64,000 nt of DNA from Symsagittifera roscoffensis (lineage: Eukaryota; Xenacoelomorpha; Acoela; Convolutidae). The notes beneath the pieces were generated by a model. The model searched no databases, had not been told where the DNA came from, and saw nothing but the letters and a program-made list of their open reading frames with translations. The stretch spans positions 1,178,001 to 1,242,000 of the forward strand of contig NC_087067.1 in assembly GCF_963678635.1 (NCBI RefSeq), in the 5' to 3' direction. This document shows, piece after piece, positions 43,524 to 54,985 of this stretch; the stretch's first letter is position 1; each line of letters opens with the position of its first letter. The position numbers and the translations under genes were made by a program.

Positions 43524-46392
43524 TGTAACATTCGACCAGAATGGCCAAAATGCAAGTTATGCAGACTTCGAATTTTTAGCAGTAAGCCTTCCGGATTGAT
43601 GATTATTAAGAGTTAAGAACGTTATTGGAACGATTGGCCAAACGTTTAGGTGTTATTCTTTTTTAACATCAAGACCAGCAGAAAAGTTAAAGAGCACTCA
43701 GCGCCGAGCGGATGTTCATTATAACGTCCTTAATATGGCCCTCACCGCCGGGGCGGAAGGGTAGATAGGAACGCGGAAGCCTTCCGGATTCCCGTGAATA
43801 GCTTTTTAACCTAGTTAAGACCGAAAACTCACATTCCAGGAAGGGTTGGGGGATTGGCAGTCCCCTGGTTCCCTGAGAGGTTTATGACAAAAAACTCTTA
43901 AAGATATACAAAAAATCAAACAAAAAGTAGTATAGTACCCAAGAAAAACAAAAAACATAAAAAAGAACCGAAAAAACCAAAAACAGTAAAAAAAAAAGTA
44001 GAAAATCAGTAGAAATCATCCCCCCAGACGAGAGGTGATCCGACCCTCCCGTTTGTTGTTGTTTGATATATTGTTGTTATAGGCATTTATATCAGTCAGG
44101 ATCGTTGCGATAAATTTTGTGGCCCGTTTGTTGTGCTTGTACTGTAGGATTATTTGAGTATTTAAGCACGTTAATGCTAAATTGCGCTCAATCCGGAATG
44201 GTCTAGGGATTAGTGAAGAAGACTGATTCGGCAACCAAGCAGTTCATGGAGCGACAAGAGGGGGCTCAATGACAACAACAATCGACTATTTGGTATCGTT
44301 AACAATTTTTGTATCCCTTTTGGTTCAAAAAGTACGATAGTGATCTGTGGAGAGCTCGACAAGGCAGCACTGTAGTGACCCTTCATCGAACTGCGAATTT
44401 CCGAGTTAAACACCTTAATTCGGATATTGAACAAACCCGGAGGGGTATAATATTACTATTATTACTATTTATACAGCCTATATTAATACTCCTATTTTGT
44501 TTTTCAGTGAAAAACACAGTAAGCGGACTGGTTTTTAGGGTCAAATTAGCGATATTTTGATCCCCCCTAAATCGCGATTTTGGAGATATTGATATTTTTT
44601 GAAACAAAAAAAAGCGTCAAATTAGTGTGTTACATCGTAATTGTACTAGTATAATAGGTAGAACCGGTTGAAATTAATTCAGAAGTGGTTGGAACTATTT
44701 GCGTACCAAAAACCGAATTTTCGTGATTTTTGAATAAACGAAACACTATAAATAAAAAAAATTTTGGGAAATATTTGAGTTAGGACAGAAAAAATTGTTG
44801 TTCGGACAACGTCCACTAGTGAATCGACAGGTTTTAAAACTTGTTCGCCGATAACCTACCGGGTTACAGAGAAATCGAACTTAACGTAATTGATTTAGTG
44901 GATTCATCAATCCGGAAGTGTCCAAATAGCATAGTTTTTGGCCAAATTTTTTCAGCTAGATTAGCGTTGTAGATCAGGTTTTTTTGCATTTAACTAGAAA
45001 AGTATAGGCTTTTTGAGCTCGGATCAATAAATTTTAGATCGAGAAGAACAGAATTGCGAAAAGAGTTAGGCGGAACCTATAAGAGATAAATTTTTTGACT
45101 TTAGAAAAAAGACGTTTTGGTTAATAACTTTGAAACAACTGGACAGATCCAGTTGATTTTAGTACCATTAGATCAGAAATTAGCTGAGCTTACACATAAA
45201 AACATCAATTAATAAAAAAAAAGCGTGAAAATTTTTTAAGATAGTTTTTAGCTAATTCACTAATTCGGGAAGGTAGACTCTTCACGTTTTATGAAAAAAT
45301 TTTTGGAAAGCCCTTACACCCCTACCAATAGGTAGTAACGGTCAAATAAGGCAATTTTTTAATCTGTTCTAGACGAAAAGGGAAGGCTAAGGGCACCAGA
45401 AAACCTTTGTCAATTCGAAACTAGGCTAGCGATATGACCCTTCACCGTTAGGGTGAATTGTCAAATAAGAGGCTTAACTTCAACCCGGAAGGGTCTTGGG
45501 AAAGAAGATACACCCTTCCTAGTTAGTTCAAACAGCATAATAGCATCGGAGAACGGATCCGGAAGGGTATCGGTTGAAGATTTGGAAAGTCTCTGAGAAG
45601 CTATTTTTACAAACCCGGAGGGGTCCCAATCCGGAGGGGTCTTATTTTTGCCAATCCGGAGGGGTCTTATTTTTGCCAATCCGGAGGGGTCTTATTTTTG
45701 CCAATCCGGAGGGGTCTTATTTTTGCTAATCCAGAGGGGTCTTGTTTTTGCCAATCCGGAGGGGTCCCAATTTTGCCAATCCGGAGGGGTCTTAATTTTA
45801 CCAATCCGGAGGGGTACTATTTTTGCCAATCCGGAGGGGTCTTATTTTTGGCAATCCGGAGGGGTCTTGTTTTTGCCAATCCGGAGGGGTCCCAGTTTTG
45901 CCAATCCGGAGGGGTCTTAATTTTACCAAATTGGAGAGGTATTATTTTTGCCAATCCGGAGGGGTCTTGTTTTTACCAATCCGGAGGAGTCCCAATTTTG
46001 CCAATCCGGCGGGGTCCTGTTTTTGTCAATCCGGAGGCTATAATTTTGTTAAGACTTAAGAAGACCAAAAAAAAGAAAATAGTAAAGGTATTAGGTTATT
46101 AAGAAACAGGCTAGGAACCAGTGACTGCACTGGTAACTTGCCTTTTATAAAAGACCGGACCAAAACAAAACAGGTCTAAACTCGGATATTCGCGACACTA
46201 AATCTAAATTTAACAAGAGTGTGTAATTCATTGGTGTTGATTGAAATCCAAATCGTTATTGAGAAAAAAGATTGCTCTGAGGATTTTAGTAGGTCTAGCT
46301 TGGGCAGTCCGAAGGCGGATAGGTACCACAGGACTCGATGGGTGCAATAGACGCCCACTTGAGAAAATTACTGCCTTCAAGTTTTGTCTGTT
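43524..46392 (+). repeat. Middle LTR shared by copies 1 and 2
   Basis: Begins TGTAACATTCGACCAGAATG and runs colinear with the 5' LTR, apart from an ~820-bp gap at about 43,647 (joining GGCCAAACG to GTGTTATTC). It is visibly more diverged from both outer LTRs than those are from each other. It carries counterparts of the hairpin cassettes (about 43,789, 44,374, 44,860, 45,437 and 45,510) and a regular minisatellite. The 3' edge is set by analogy with the 5' LTR and is uncertain. Confidence 0.7.
45606..46055. repeat. 25-bp minisatellite in the middle LTR
   Basis: About 17-18 units of consensus CCGGAGGGGTCTTATTTTTG followed by CCAAT, unit starts at 45631, 45656, 45681 and so on every 25 bp with no indels. 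Variants at the middle of the unit (CTTG, CCCA, CTTA...ACC, ACTA/ATTA) recur in the same order at 45731, 45856 and 45956, i.e. a higher-order repeat of four to five units. Open frames through the array are repeat artefacts. Confidence 0.93.
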
Positions 46393-46404
46393 TGGTGCAG
46401 CACC
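46302..46404 (+). promoter_or_regulatory. Structured leader-like region with palindrome, copy 2
   Basis: Equivalent of 26433-26536. GAAGGCGG (46311) still pairs with CTGCCTTC (46371) using a G-U in place of an A-U, TGGGTG pairs with CGCCCA, and GGTGCAGCACC is intact at 46394-46404. The partner of GGGCAGT is damaged (TTGCTCT instead of ACTGCCC). Confidence 0.5.
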
Positions 46405-46804
46405 AAGCAGGGAACGGTCTTTCTATAGAAACAAGTTCGACTATTGTATTGCGACCGACTAAAAGTACAAAACACGTACGTTTTCCATAGTAAATATTCG
46501 TATTTTTTTTTCGTTTTTGGTTTTAAATCAATAATATTTGTGCTTGATTGGGTAGTGAGAACACTATCTTTTCAATAGACTGATATCATCATACTGTGCT
46601 AGCCTCACATCTCACGACTAATAATCGATTATTGTGAATAAATTGTATACACGCTGTACTGTGATATAATACAAGGATTCGTGGTCACTATTTAAAAGAA
46701 ACTTTTGGAATTTATTGTGTTGTGTTTTTATTATCAGTAGTCAGACTAAAAGGATGCTAGCAATGGAATTGAGTGTATAGGCAGTAAGAAGTGATAAATT
46801 GAAA
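46405..46804 (+). other. Leader between LTR and gag (copy 2)
   Basis: About 400 bp with no open frame of note, containing AATAAATTGTATAC and TATAATACAAGG. Copy 1 lacks nearly all of it through its 5' deletion. A donor site or primer-binding site could be here, but I cannot pick one. Confidence 0.45.
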
Positions 46805-47341
46805 ATGAGTCTAGACAAGTCGAGGATACCTAAACTAAGTGACAACTCCAGGAAATTCATACCAGAGAAACAGAGAAGAGCAATGAACGACCCTTTTGTG
46901 GAAAAGATCACACGAACCCGGTCCGACAAAGGGGAGACGGTTTCAGGCAGAATGGTTGAGACCAGGAGTCAAAAGTCCTCAGAAGAGCGAAAAACAATGC
47001 AAGAAGTGGAGGTCCATCCGGATCAGGCCATGGATGAGAACCAGGAGAGACATGGACCGGAGGGGAGAGGAAACAGAAGGCTGGCGAGTGAATCTACTCC
47101 GGCAGAACAAGGCCAAGATTTTGCTACTTCCACCGGGACATTGGACCGAGAAGAGATGACGGAACTGTCCGACATCTCTACTAAAATTGTGGCAAATAGA
47201 AGATCACCCACAGACAACACCATGATGGCAGGCGTGACGGAGAAACAGGCAACGTCCTCATCGTTTTCAGAAAGAGTGAAGAACACTTTCGGAAACATCT
47301 TTCCATTTACCATGGGAACCGGTACAAGTGATGAAGGATAA
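46805..47341 (+). pseudogene. gag: Gag N-terminal segment (copy 2)
   Basis: 179 residues from MSLDKSRIPKLSDNSRKF to MGTGTSDEG. Polar and charged with no cysteines and no domain I know; the second half includes STKIVANRRSPT and FSERVKNTFGNIFPFTMG. Copy 1 joins at the last motif (IFPFSMGGG), so this segment is the part deleted there. The stop at 47339 is reached through a length change; the following Gag sequence continues in the -1 frame. Confidence 0.65.
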
Positions 47342-49857
47342 TACAGGAAGAAGAAGAGGACGATGATGAGCAAGTTGACTTTGGATCTCGAGTCGACCTC
47401 AATAGTTCGATTCAGGAGAATGAAGCATACACCGACAGAGGGACTGGCACCATGGACCAATTTGGTGTGGCAAGGACGATAAGCAAAACCACAAATACAT
47501 CAGGCCAGTCAGGAGATTTTGTGACTATGACAAACTCGGAAATGCGAACTGGAGAGAAAAAAAACACAGGGCTAAGCAACGCACCGGCGGATCCAGAGGT
47601 GGAAAATGAAAAAACGTTGAGGCAGAGAATCAAAGCCCGAATCTCGACCTGCAGCAAGCTACCTGGGATTGAAAGGGTGACACCGCCACTCGTGACCCAT
47701 TGGTGGAAAACGGAGCATCAATTGAAGAAGCCCTGACCAACATAGTGGGCAGCATAGGAGAACAAAACGAACAAATGTCCATAAGAATGAGTGAATTAGA
47801 AAGGGCAGTCCACGTCGAGAGAGAAAGTCTGCGGGAAGAAATCAACCTCAACAGACAAGAAGTTGGTAGAAGCGAAAAACGCTTGAAAGAAAGAACAGAT
47901 GAACACTTGGTGAAGAACTTGTCGCAAATGACGAGGGAAGCTGAGCAAAGAGAGTTACGATTAAGAGACGACATGGAAAAGTTGAGAATTCAACAAGAGC
48001 AGACTCTTGGGACTCTTGACACAAAAATAGATGCGATGATGGAGAGGCGAACTCAGGCTATCATTGATAGGTTGGAGGGGCTACTAGGCGGCAGGAGGGA
48101 ATCAAAAGATGGGGAATCGAACTCGGGAGAACCCAGCAGGGAGCCGAGGATGAACTTCAATGAACAACAGAATAGGAGAAGGACATATGGATCCACTAGA
48201 GAAAGGGGCAGTTCATCAGGCTATGTCGCAGGAGAGAGTAGAACACGTGGCCCAAACATCAGAGGAAGTTCGACTGGCAACAGACATACCTCAAACGAGC
48301 GACCAACGCAAGATACACATGCGACTGGGAGATGTGATTCCAGGAACAGGAGTCATGCTAGTCAATAAAGAAACAATCCCAGCGATGCGGATAGAAGGGA
48401 AGTACCATATACAGAAACCTTATTAGGGGGCGAAGAAACTCAAGCGGGGCATTTAAGAGATGCTAAATCAATGGCCACAGCCTTTGAACCTCTGAACAGG
48501 TCTTTGGAAACATTCCCTACGAGGTTATCAAGAACCAATGAACGTAGCGAAAAGTCCAGAAGGGTTTTTGAGAAACCAAGATGCTATAAAGACAAATCTG
48601 ATGGCTGTATTGATACCTGGATAGAGGTGATGAAACTGCATTTTGAGGAAGAGGACTTGTCAGAAAGGCAAGAATGCAGTGCGCTTATCAGTAACTTGGA
48701 AGGGACAGCCCTGAACTGCGTGATGGCCAAAAAGCAATACCAGCGGGATACTGCTGAGAAAATCTTTGAAATCTTGTTCAATCGCTTTAGCTCAGGAGTG
48801 CAGAGAAACCAAGCAATGATGCACTTCGAGAAACGGAGGCAACGTGAAGATGAGACGATAGACAAGATTCTAGACGATTTGGAGATGCTGAGAAGGCGTA
48901 GCCAACCAGATGAGTCCAACAGAATGATGAACCTGGCAGTAGCCTCAAAATTCATCGATGGTGTGAAGAATGATGAACTTCGAACAATGTTAGCGACACC
49001 TTACACACCACTCTCAACCAATGCGCCAACACCAGAGAATATCTTTTATTGAAACCTCCTTCGAGATCTGGATATTACAAGAACAAGTATAGCAATTTTA
49101 ACAACGAACCAGCAAACCAAGGTAACAACTAGTACAAACCAAGGGACGATATGGACAAGAGGCGCTTTTGTGCGAATTGCAGTTCGACGGACCATCATGA
49201 GTCAGCATGCCCAATTTACAAACAGGGCATGAAAGCAATAGGCTTTAGCCTCGAGGACGAAGATGCGCCGAGAATTTCATGAGAGGAGTAATTGCAAAAT
49301 TTGGCCCGAGGAGCTTCCTTTGCAACTTGGAAGGTCATTTTAAATCGGATTGTCCGCAATTCTGGGATGCTGTAGCAGACATCAAGCAGCCAAGGCAAGA
49401 GGAAGCTTTATCGGGTGTGAAAGCTAGCAAGGCTCACCTATTGAGTGAAGCGGAGGCGCGCAGAAAAGAAAAACCGCAAGAGCTGGCAACGAAGAAGATG
49501 CAGGGGGTAACGGAAGAGACATGTGAACTGGAACCGGTGACTGCGGCGGATGACTTCAAGATTGATTATGGGGCAGCCGCGAGGGATGCACTAAATAGAG
49601 TACAGCAGGAATTGATAGCGAAGGAGATCAAACAAGAGGTGAAGCTCGAATTGGAAAACGAGAAGTTACAGGAAAAACTGAACGCCTTTGAGGCATCAGA
49701 GGTCGAAGAAACGAAAGCACCGAGCAGTTTGAGCATGAAATTAAATGTTATCTCCGGGCAGAGGCTCGGTATGGTGCCACAGGGAAGCAAAAAACAATCT
49801 ATAACCTTGGTAGTGGGACACCAGGTAATCAGAGTGAACCATCAGAATTCACTTTGA
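47342..49857 (+). pseudogene. gag: Gag coiled coil, capsid region and zinc knuckles (copy 2)
   Basis: Spread over at least four frame segments (47452-47736, 47700-48368, 48471-49052 and 49279-49857). The coiled coil (IGEQNEQMSIRMSELERAV onward) and the capsid-like region (LHFEEEDLSERQECSALISN) match copy 1 closely. The first zinc knuckle (CANCSSTDHHESAC) is intact, but the second has lost its first cysteine (SFLCNLEGHFKSDC). Multiple small indels make it non-functional. Confidence 0.75.
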
Positions 49858-50591
49858 TGCATTTGGACACATATGCAGATTATCTGAGGCAGGTGGAGCC
49901 ACGCACTGAGTCAAGAGCTGTGCGAGCGCTACTAACAACCAGTGGCCATCGAATAAAGAAGCTTCACGGGCGCTACGTGGAAGTCTATGGACCGTATCAA
50001 GTGATGCTGAACGTGGATGGAACCAGCATCAACACTAGGACATATGTGACAACAGACAGTGACCAAATAGGGCAGATCTATTTGGGCGAAGAAGAACTCA
50101 AAGACTGTAGGATAGGCCATGACGCCATGATGGAGCAAAACGCAGTTCACATTGGATACGAAATAGATGTGACTGCACATCTGCTCGACACCAATGGGAA
50201 GAAAATCGGAGTCACAGGGCATCTGGACACAGGAGCAGTAGTGAGCGTGATGCCGATAAAAACTTGGGAAAGAATGGGCATCACGAGGGAAGATCTAATT
50301 CCGACGAATCTCCGACTGGCCGCAGCCAATCGAGGAGCGATTTACGTAGCAGGAATAACACCAATAACGGTCCTCCACATGGGAGGACGGGATCTTTGGA
50401 TGAGCTTCCTGGTAGTAGAGAATTTGGACGACTTCGACCAATTCATCTTGGCCAGAGATTTTGTCAGGAATTACGACGTGATGATTGACTTGAACAACGG
50501 TCTAATAAGGATTACAAACCCGGACCGGAAGTATGTTAAGAAACCGATTAATAGAATAATAACAGATGAAATTAAGGAGCAATCTTTTTAG
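49854..50591 (+). pseudogene. pro: Aspartic protease region (copy 2)
   Basis: A 245-codon open frame. It covers the domain before the protease and the retropepsin with active site HLDTGAVVSVMP (about 50,220) and partner motif FILARDFV (G to A against copy 1). The frame breaks at 50589 after IKEQSF; homologous sequence goes on to 50912 in another frame, corresponding to the protease-RT spacer. Confidence 0.75.
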
Positions 50592-51015
50592 ATAGAAAAG
50601 TAAAACTACAGCCGGACAAGCTGTGGCAGCAATTTCAGAATGAGGAATTTGAATTCGTTAAGTGATAGTAAACAGGTTTGTTTGGTACCGAATCCAAATA
50701 GGCAAATTTCAGTGATTTTAGGCCGGAGCTTCTCGGTAACTCGAAACGGACTGTGTGTCAGTGTGTTATTGAACACACTGCACATCACGGTTTCAACCCA
50801 GCGTGGAAAGAAACTTGGTTACGCTTTGCCGATGAGGACCGACTATGAGGAGACACAAAACTTGAAGAGATATAGAGTAAAAGTCTGTCCTTATCATGCC
50901 AATAAAGATTAAATATTAAGAAGGATTAATGAATTAAAACCTATTCATAAACTGTTTTCAATGAAGTCTGAAACGGCTCGAATTTTTCGGAACGCCCCTC
51001 GTCATATGAACTAGA

Positions 51016-51531
51016 AATGTTGCTCGAATACGACATGATAGAACCCTCGAAATTGCCATGGGCTTGCGGGGTAGTAATGGCGAAAAAGAAAGGGGGCAGG
51101 TTAGGTTTTGTTGTGACTTTCGCTACTTGAACGCGGTGACAATAAAAGATGCGTACCCGATACCGGGGATAGACGAGAGCCTCTCTAAACTTGGTGATGC
51201 TAAGTTCTTCACCACACTGGACTTGGGTTCTGCCTTCTGGCAGGTCCCTTTGCGAAAGAAGGACAGAGAGAAGACCGGATTTGCATGTGAACTGGGGTTG
51301 TACCAGTGGAAGAGGATGCACTTCGGCTTGTGCAACGCAACGGTCACTTTTCAAAAACTGATGGCTCAAGCTTTGAACAGAGTGACGAAGAAGTACGGAA
51401 ATCTTGTGATGTGTTACGTGGATGACGTGGTCATAGCAACACCAACCCTGGAAGACCACATTGATCGGCTCGATGAGGTTTTTGGATGCATGAAAAGAGC
51501 AGGCTTGAAATGCAAACAATCAAAATGTTAA
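51016..51531 (+). pseudogene. pol: Reverse transcriptase (copy 2)
   Basis: RT from EMLLEYDMIEP (start of homology after the ~250-bp deletion), with the same frame switch at AAAGGGGGC as copy 1, then FTTLDLGSAFWQV and CYVDDVVIA (about 51,413). It ends at a TAA (51529-51531) where copy 1 has GAA. Differences from copy 1 are mostly synonymous. Confidence 0.85.
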
Positions 51532-52786
51532 ATTCTTAGAGATTCAATCAAGTATCTAGGAAGAATGGTGGAGGCATGGCGTGAGGCTGGACCCGGAAGC
51601 AGTAGTGGCTGTGTTGACATGGAAGGCTCCCAGAACGGGCACACAACTCATGAGCTTCCTAGGGTTTGCCAGTTATTACCGTGAGTTAATAAAAGGATAT
51701 GCAGACAAGGTGTATCCAATGCAGAGGCTGATGCGCAACAAAGGAAAGAAGTTTGAATGGAACGAAGAAGCACAAATTGTCTTCGAGAACATAAAGCTGG
51801 AACTGTGCGAAGCGCCAGTGCTAGGCATGCCTACAGAAAAGGGCATGTATGTTCTTGACACAGACGCATCAGTAGTAGCCATCTCAGGAATACTGCATCA
51901 GGAGCAGGAATGGAATGGAAGAACAGTTCTCCGTCCCATTGCATACGGCAGTAAGGTGTTAAGTGATACTGAGATGAGATATGGTGCACCAAAAGCAGAA
52001 TTTTTTGCAGTAGTCACATTCATGGAAAAGTACCGCGCATACTTGGGGAGCGCTCCCTTTAAGTTACGCGTGGACAACAGAGCGTTATCTTGGTTGAAGA
52101 CATACTCGATGGATCAGAGTTATATTGGTAGATGGATAGTAAGATTAAATGGCTACCACATGATAATCGAGCACAGGATGCGGGACAAGCACCAGAATGC
52201 TGACAGCCTTAGCAAGAAGACCGAGTTCTATGAAAGACTGGAGCAGAAGCAAGCTAATCAGTCAGAAATCAAGGAAGGGTTCTCGTTTCTGGACAAAAAA
52301 ACTTATGAAGCGCTTCCCTTGATGAGTTGGTTGGACAAGTCTGGACATCCAATTCCAGGACATCCTGAGTTACCAGTGGAGAAAGCAGCTGAAATAAAGA
52401 TACTATCCAAGAAGGACCCGGTGTCTTTGGATCTGTTGCTGCGCTCAAACCTGGAGCAGCAGGAACTCTCTCGCATGAACATAAACAGCCTCTCATTATT
52501 GGATAATACGTTGCAAGTCTCACCGCAAGTGATGCGGATGCTGGGTGGATTGTTGGAGAGAGAAGTGACCAGAGATGACCCCGATTGGGCAGTAGCTATG
52601 GCATCACTGACAGTCAGTGAGAAGGTGAAGATCATGCCGTCAATACGACAACACAAAGAGTGGGAATATGTTCGACAGGAAAGCAGCTGGTGCAAAAGCT
52701 TACTCGGTAGGGGACTACGTATGGGTATTCAGAAGGACATGACAAGATCCAAGAAGAAATATAAGCTTACGGCGATGACTTCGTAG
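51532..52786 (+). pseudogene. pol: RT thumb/RNase H and truncated linker (copy 2)
   Basis: Continues past the nonsense codon and a small deletion. RNase H motifs are VLDTDASVVAISG (about 51,856), KAEFFAVV and RVDNRALSWL. The linker starts SWLDKSGHPIPGHPELP without the stop seen in copy 1. At about 52,673 the sequence jumps to the far end of the integrase (TGTTCGACAGGAAAGCAGC) and at about 52,730 it jumps again to the acidic tail; the catalytic core of the integrase is absent. Confidence 0.8.
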
Positions 52787-53238
52787 TGGACCAGATAGAT
52801 CCAAAGAAGGTAGTGGAGGAAGTGGTGGGTCTAGAAGGAATAACCGTGTCGCAAGACATCGACATAGTTGATGAACATGATGAGGAATGGACCGAGGACC
52901 GGTCGAAACCCGAGGTAGAAGTCGACGACGAGCGACAGCAATCCTACGAACAAGAGTTGACGAATCTGCGTGTCTTGGAGTGGCTGATCGAAACGACGTC
53001 GGACCCAAAGGAGACCAGTGTCACGATTCAAGATGTAGATCGTGAAAGCATGAAATACATAAAAACCGAAAGAGAGGATCCTTCCTGGGCTGCCCAGGAA
53101 GGGCAATTACTCATTCCGGCTTCCAACCTCGACTTGATATCCGGTATGCGATCGACGGGGACGTCGATGGATAATTTTGTCCGGGGAGTGGGGGTAGGAC
53201 TTACCCACACTGAAAGTTTTGTAAAAAAAAAAATTTAA
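52786..53238 (+). pseudogene. pol: Acidic Pol tail (copy 2)
   Basis: 150 codons matching the copy 1 tail (VDQIDPKKVVEEVVGLEGIT to GVGVGLTHTESF). It is broken at an A11 run (53222-53232). The sequence between encodes only disordered-looking acidic protein. Confidence 0.6.
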
Positions 53239-53808
53239 GAATAGCAAGAGAGACAGGTGATCTAGAAGCAGAAGCAGGCGAGCACCCTAAGAAACCGGAC
53301 ATAGGGAGGGTAGTTGAGTCATATTTTAACTTACCGAATGAATACTCAAGTATCATAATATTAACAGATTTCAGCGATTTCACACTCACAAATAGAACAT
53401 GTGCGATAGCGATCACAGCAGACATGAGTTTTAAGACATCGTTAGCAGCGGATTTTAAGAGAGAATATAAAAACATAGAATTCAGAATTCAAAACATAGA
53501 ATTGGGAGCAGAGACCGGGAATAGGGGGCGTAGCAGCCTTGCCTCCGGCGGCGTCGCAAATACCGGGAAAGTATCTATGCTTCTTGGTAACACGGGCGAC
53601 GGAGAAACGGCACGTGGACCCGGAAAACCTGGTCTTGTCCTTGACGAGATTGAGAGACTTCCTTGTCGAAAGGGAAGTGAAGGAGCTCTCGCTTCCAGTG
53701 TACGATCCGAACAGAGGACGACTGCATCCACGGGAGCTGTACGCATTGATACACGTAACCTTCTCTGATACTAATATACAAGTATACTTACAAAGGAAAC
53801 ATTAATTA
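53239..53808 (+). pseudogene. Macrodomain-like end of Pol (copy 2)
   Basis: The N-terminal half (ILTDFSDFTL, CAIAITADMSFKTSLAAD) is read in one frame up to the G5 run at 53523-53527. The C-terminal half (KYLCFLVTRATEKRHVD, SLPVYDPNRGRLHPREL, VTFSDTNIQVYL) is read in the frame ending at 53803-53805. The protein blocks are almost identical to copy 1 while third positions differ, as expected for a domain kept by selection. The longer overlapping frame (53424-53768) is a shadow. Confidence 0.6.
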
Positions 53809-54208
53809 AGTATAGGCTGAGTTCAGGTGGCATACAGGGGGGCGTCATACTAAATGTGTGTTGTGTGTGACATGTGTGTTATGTTATGTTATGTGTTATG
53901 TTATTAAGACCCTGGGTAAGAAGGGTTTAGTGACCATGAACAACCGAATGACGATCTTAGGAACAGATCCAAAGTTTGGGCTGTCCAATCTTAGGTCGAA
54001 ATCCAAATATTTAGAAACGGATTGATTTAATAAATTTTAGTATCAAAATCTTTTCATCTGACTTTTTTAAATAAATTTTAGTAAAAAATCAGTGTAAAGC
54101 TGACAAATTGGATATTCGTGACCTTTTGTCTAGATACTGATTGATCGTTTAATTACTCACTGGATTTCAAATCATCGAATCGATAGTAGAATCAAAACCT
54201 GCAAGAAA
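53809..54208 (+). other. Spacer between Pol and the second frame (copy 2)
   Basis: Non-coding counterpart of 35732-36117, with the (TTATG)n run at about 53,878-53,910. No feature can be pinned down beyond conserved short blocks. Confidence 0.45.
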
Positions 54209-54985
54209 ATGGACAATTTCAACTTGGACGAACTAATGGACCTGGCAGAGGCATATGTGGGACCGATGGTAGATGCGATATATCGTCGGCTGATGGATCG
54301 AGACTTCGCTCTGGAGGACCCAGAGGTAGTCATGTTGCTGACCGCCTTAACAAACATCTTGGGCATGATAACCGTGGGGACTGCCCCACGGAAGTCTTAT
54401 TGAGGGCAGCGTATGGAGAAAGAGGAGTACCAGTCCGCCCGAACATGAGAGTGATGAGGTGGGGAAACGAGGCTCTCTCAGGGAGTGGCATGGCGAACGA
54501 GCTTGGCTTGGGAAGTTCGAGGACCTACCAACCAGGTGAGATGCCTTTGCCCGCCAAGCCTAGGCCTGGACTGAAGAGGATGCATCAGGAAATGAACAGC
54601 GAGGCTGCCTCGTCTAGTTCGCAACTGAGAGTAGCTGTGCCACCAAAGAGGGCGAGAGTAGAAGAGGAGGTTCAAACGAACGAAAACAATGCAAGATCTT
54701 AATGGGACGAAAGAAGAACTGGAGAAGACCAGAAAGGAGCTGGACGAATTGACTAAGACCATGTTCAGTACCGAAGAAGATAGAGACATGTGGAAGAAAC
54801 TGTTTGAGGATTGCACCAAGAAACAAAGTGAAGAAATAGAGCGCTTGAGGCGGGAGTACAAAGAGCGATCGGAGCGGCTGGCGTTGACGACAGCCGTGGA
54901 GGAAGCGATACCTACAAGGAATACTCCTCGATGGCAGTCCCCGATGGAACTCTTGACGCCTCGAGAAATGAGTCAAACGACATAA
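54209..54985 (+). pseudogene. Second-frame protein, N-terminal region with NLS-like motif and coiled coil (copy 2)
   Basis: Begins MDNFNLDELMDLAEAYVGPM. Two indels move the frame (at about 54,400 and 54,690). Next come a Gly/Pro-rich stretch, then VPPKRARVEEE (about 54,640), which looks like a classical nuclear-localisation signal, then a clear coiled coil (KEELEKTRKELDELTKT through EEIERLRREYKERSERL, about 54,708-54,875). This region is missing from copy 1. Nuclear targeting is an inference from the motif only. Confidence 0.6.

Larger units (their letters stand above)
23065..46392 (+). mobile_element. Giant Ty3/gypsy LTR retrotransposon, copy 1 (with middle LTR)
   Basis: Order: LTR, leader, Gag-Pro, RT-RNase H, linker, integrase with GPF motif, acidic tail, macrodomain, short spacer, giant second frame, 3' UTR with hairpin, purine-rich tract, LTR. 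The RT-RNase H-IN order and the GPY/F-type motif place it in the Ty3/gypsy group. Against copy 2 it lacks most of the Gag N-terminal coding region (about 790 bp at about 26,660), about 2.0 kb of the second frame including the SGNH domain (at about 36,165), and about 330 bp near the end of that frame (at about 42,655). Stops at 27971, 31995, 39640 and 40957 are private substitutions. It is not autonomous as it stands. Confidence 0.9.

Noticed and set aside
45648-46102. Long repeated open frames on the plus strand with PIRRG/NPEGS repeats
   Set aside because: They are translations of the 25-bp minisatellite; the unit changes frame each repeat and no homologue frame exists in the 5' LTR.
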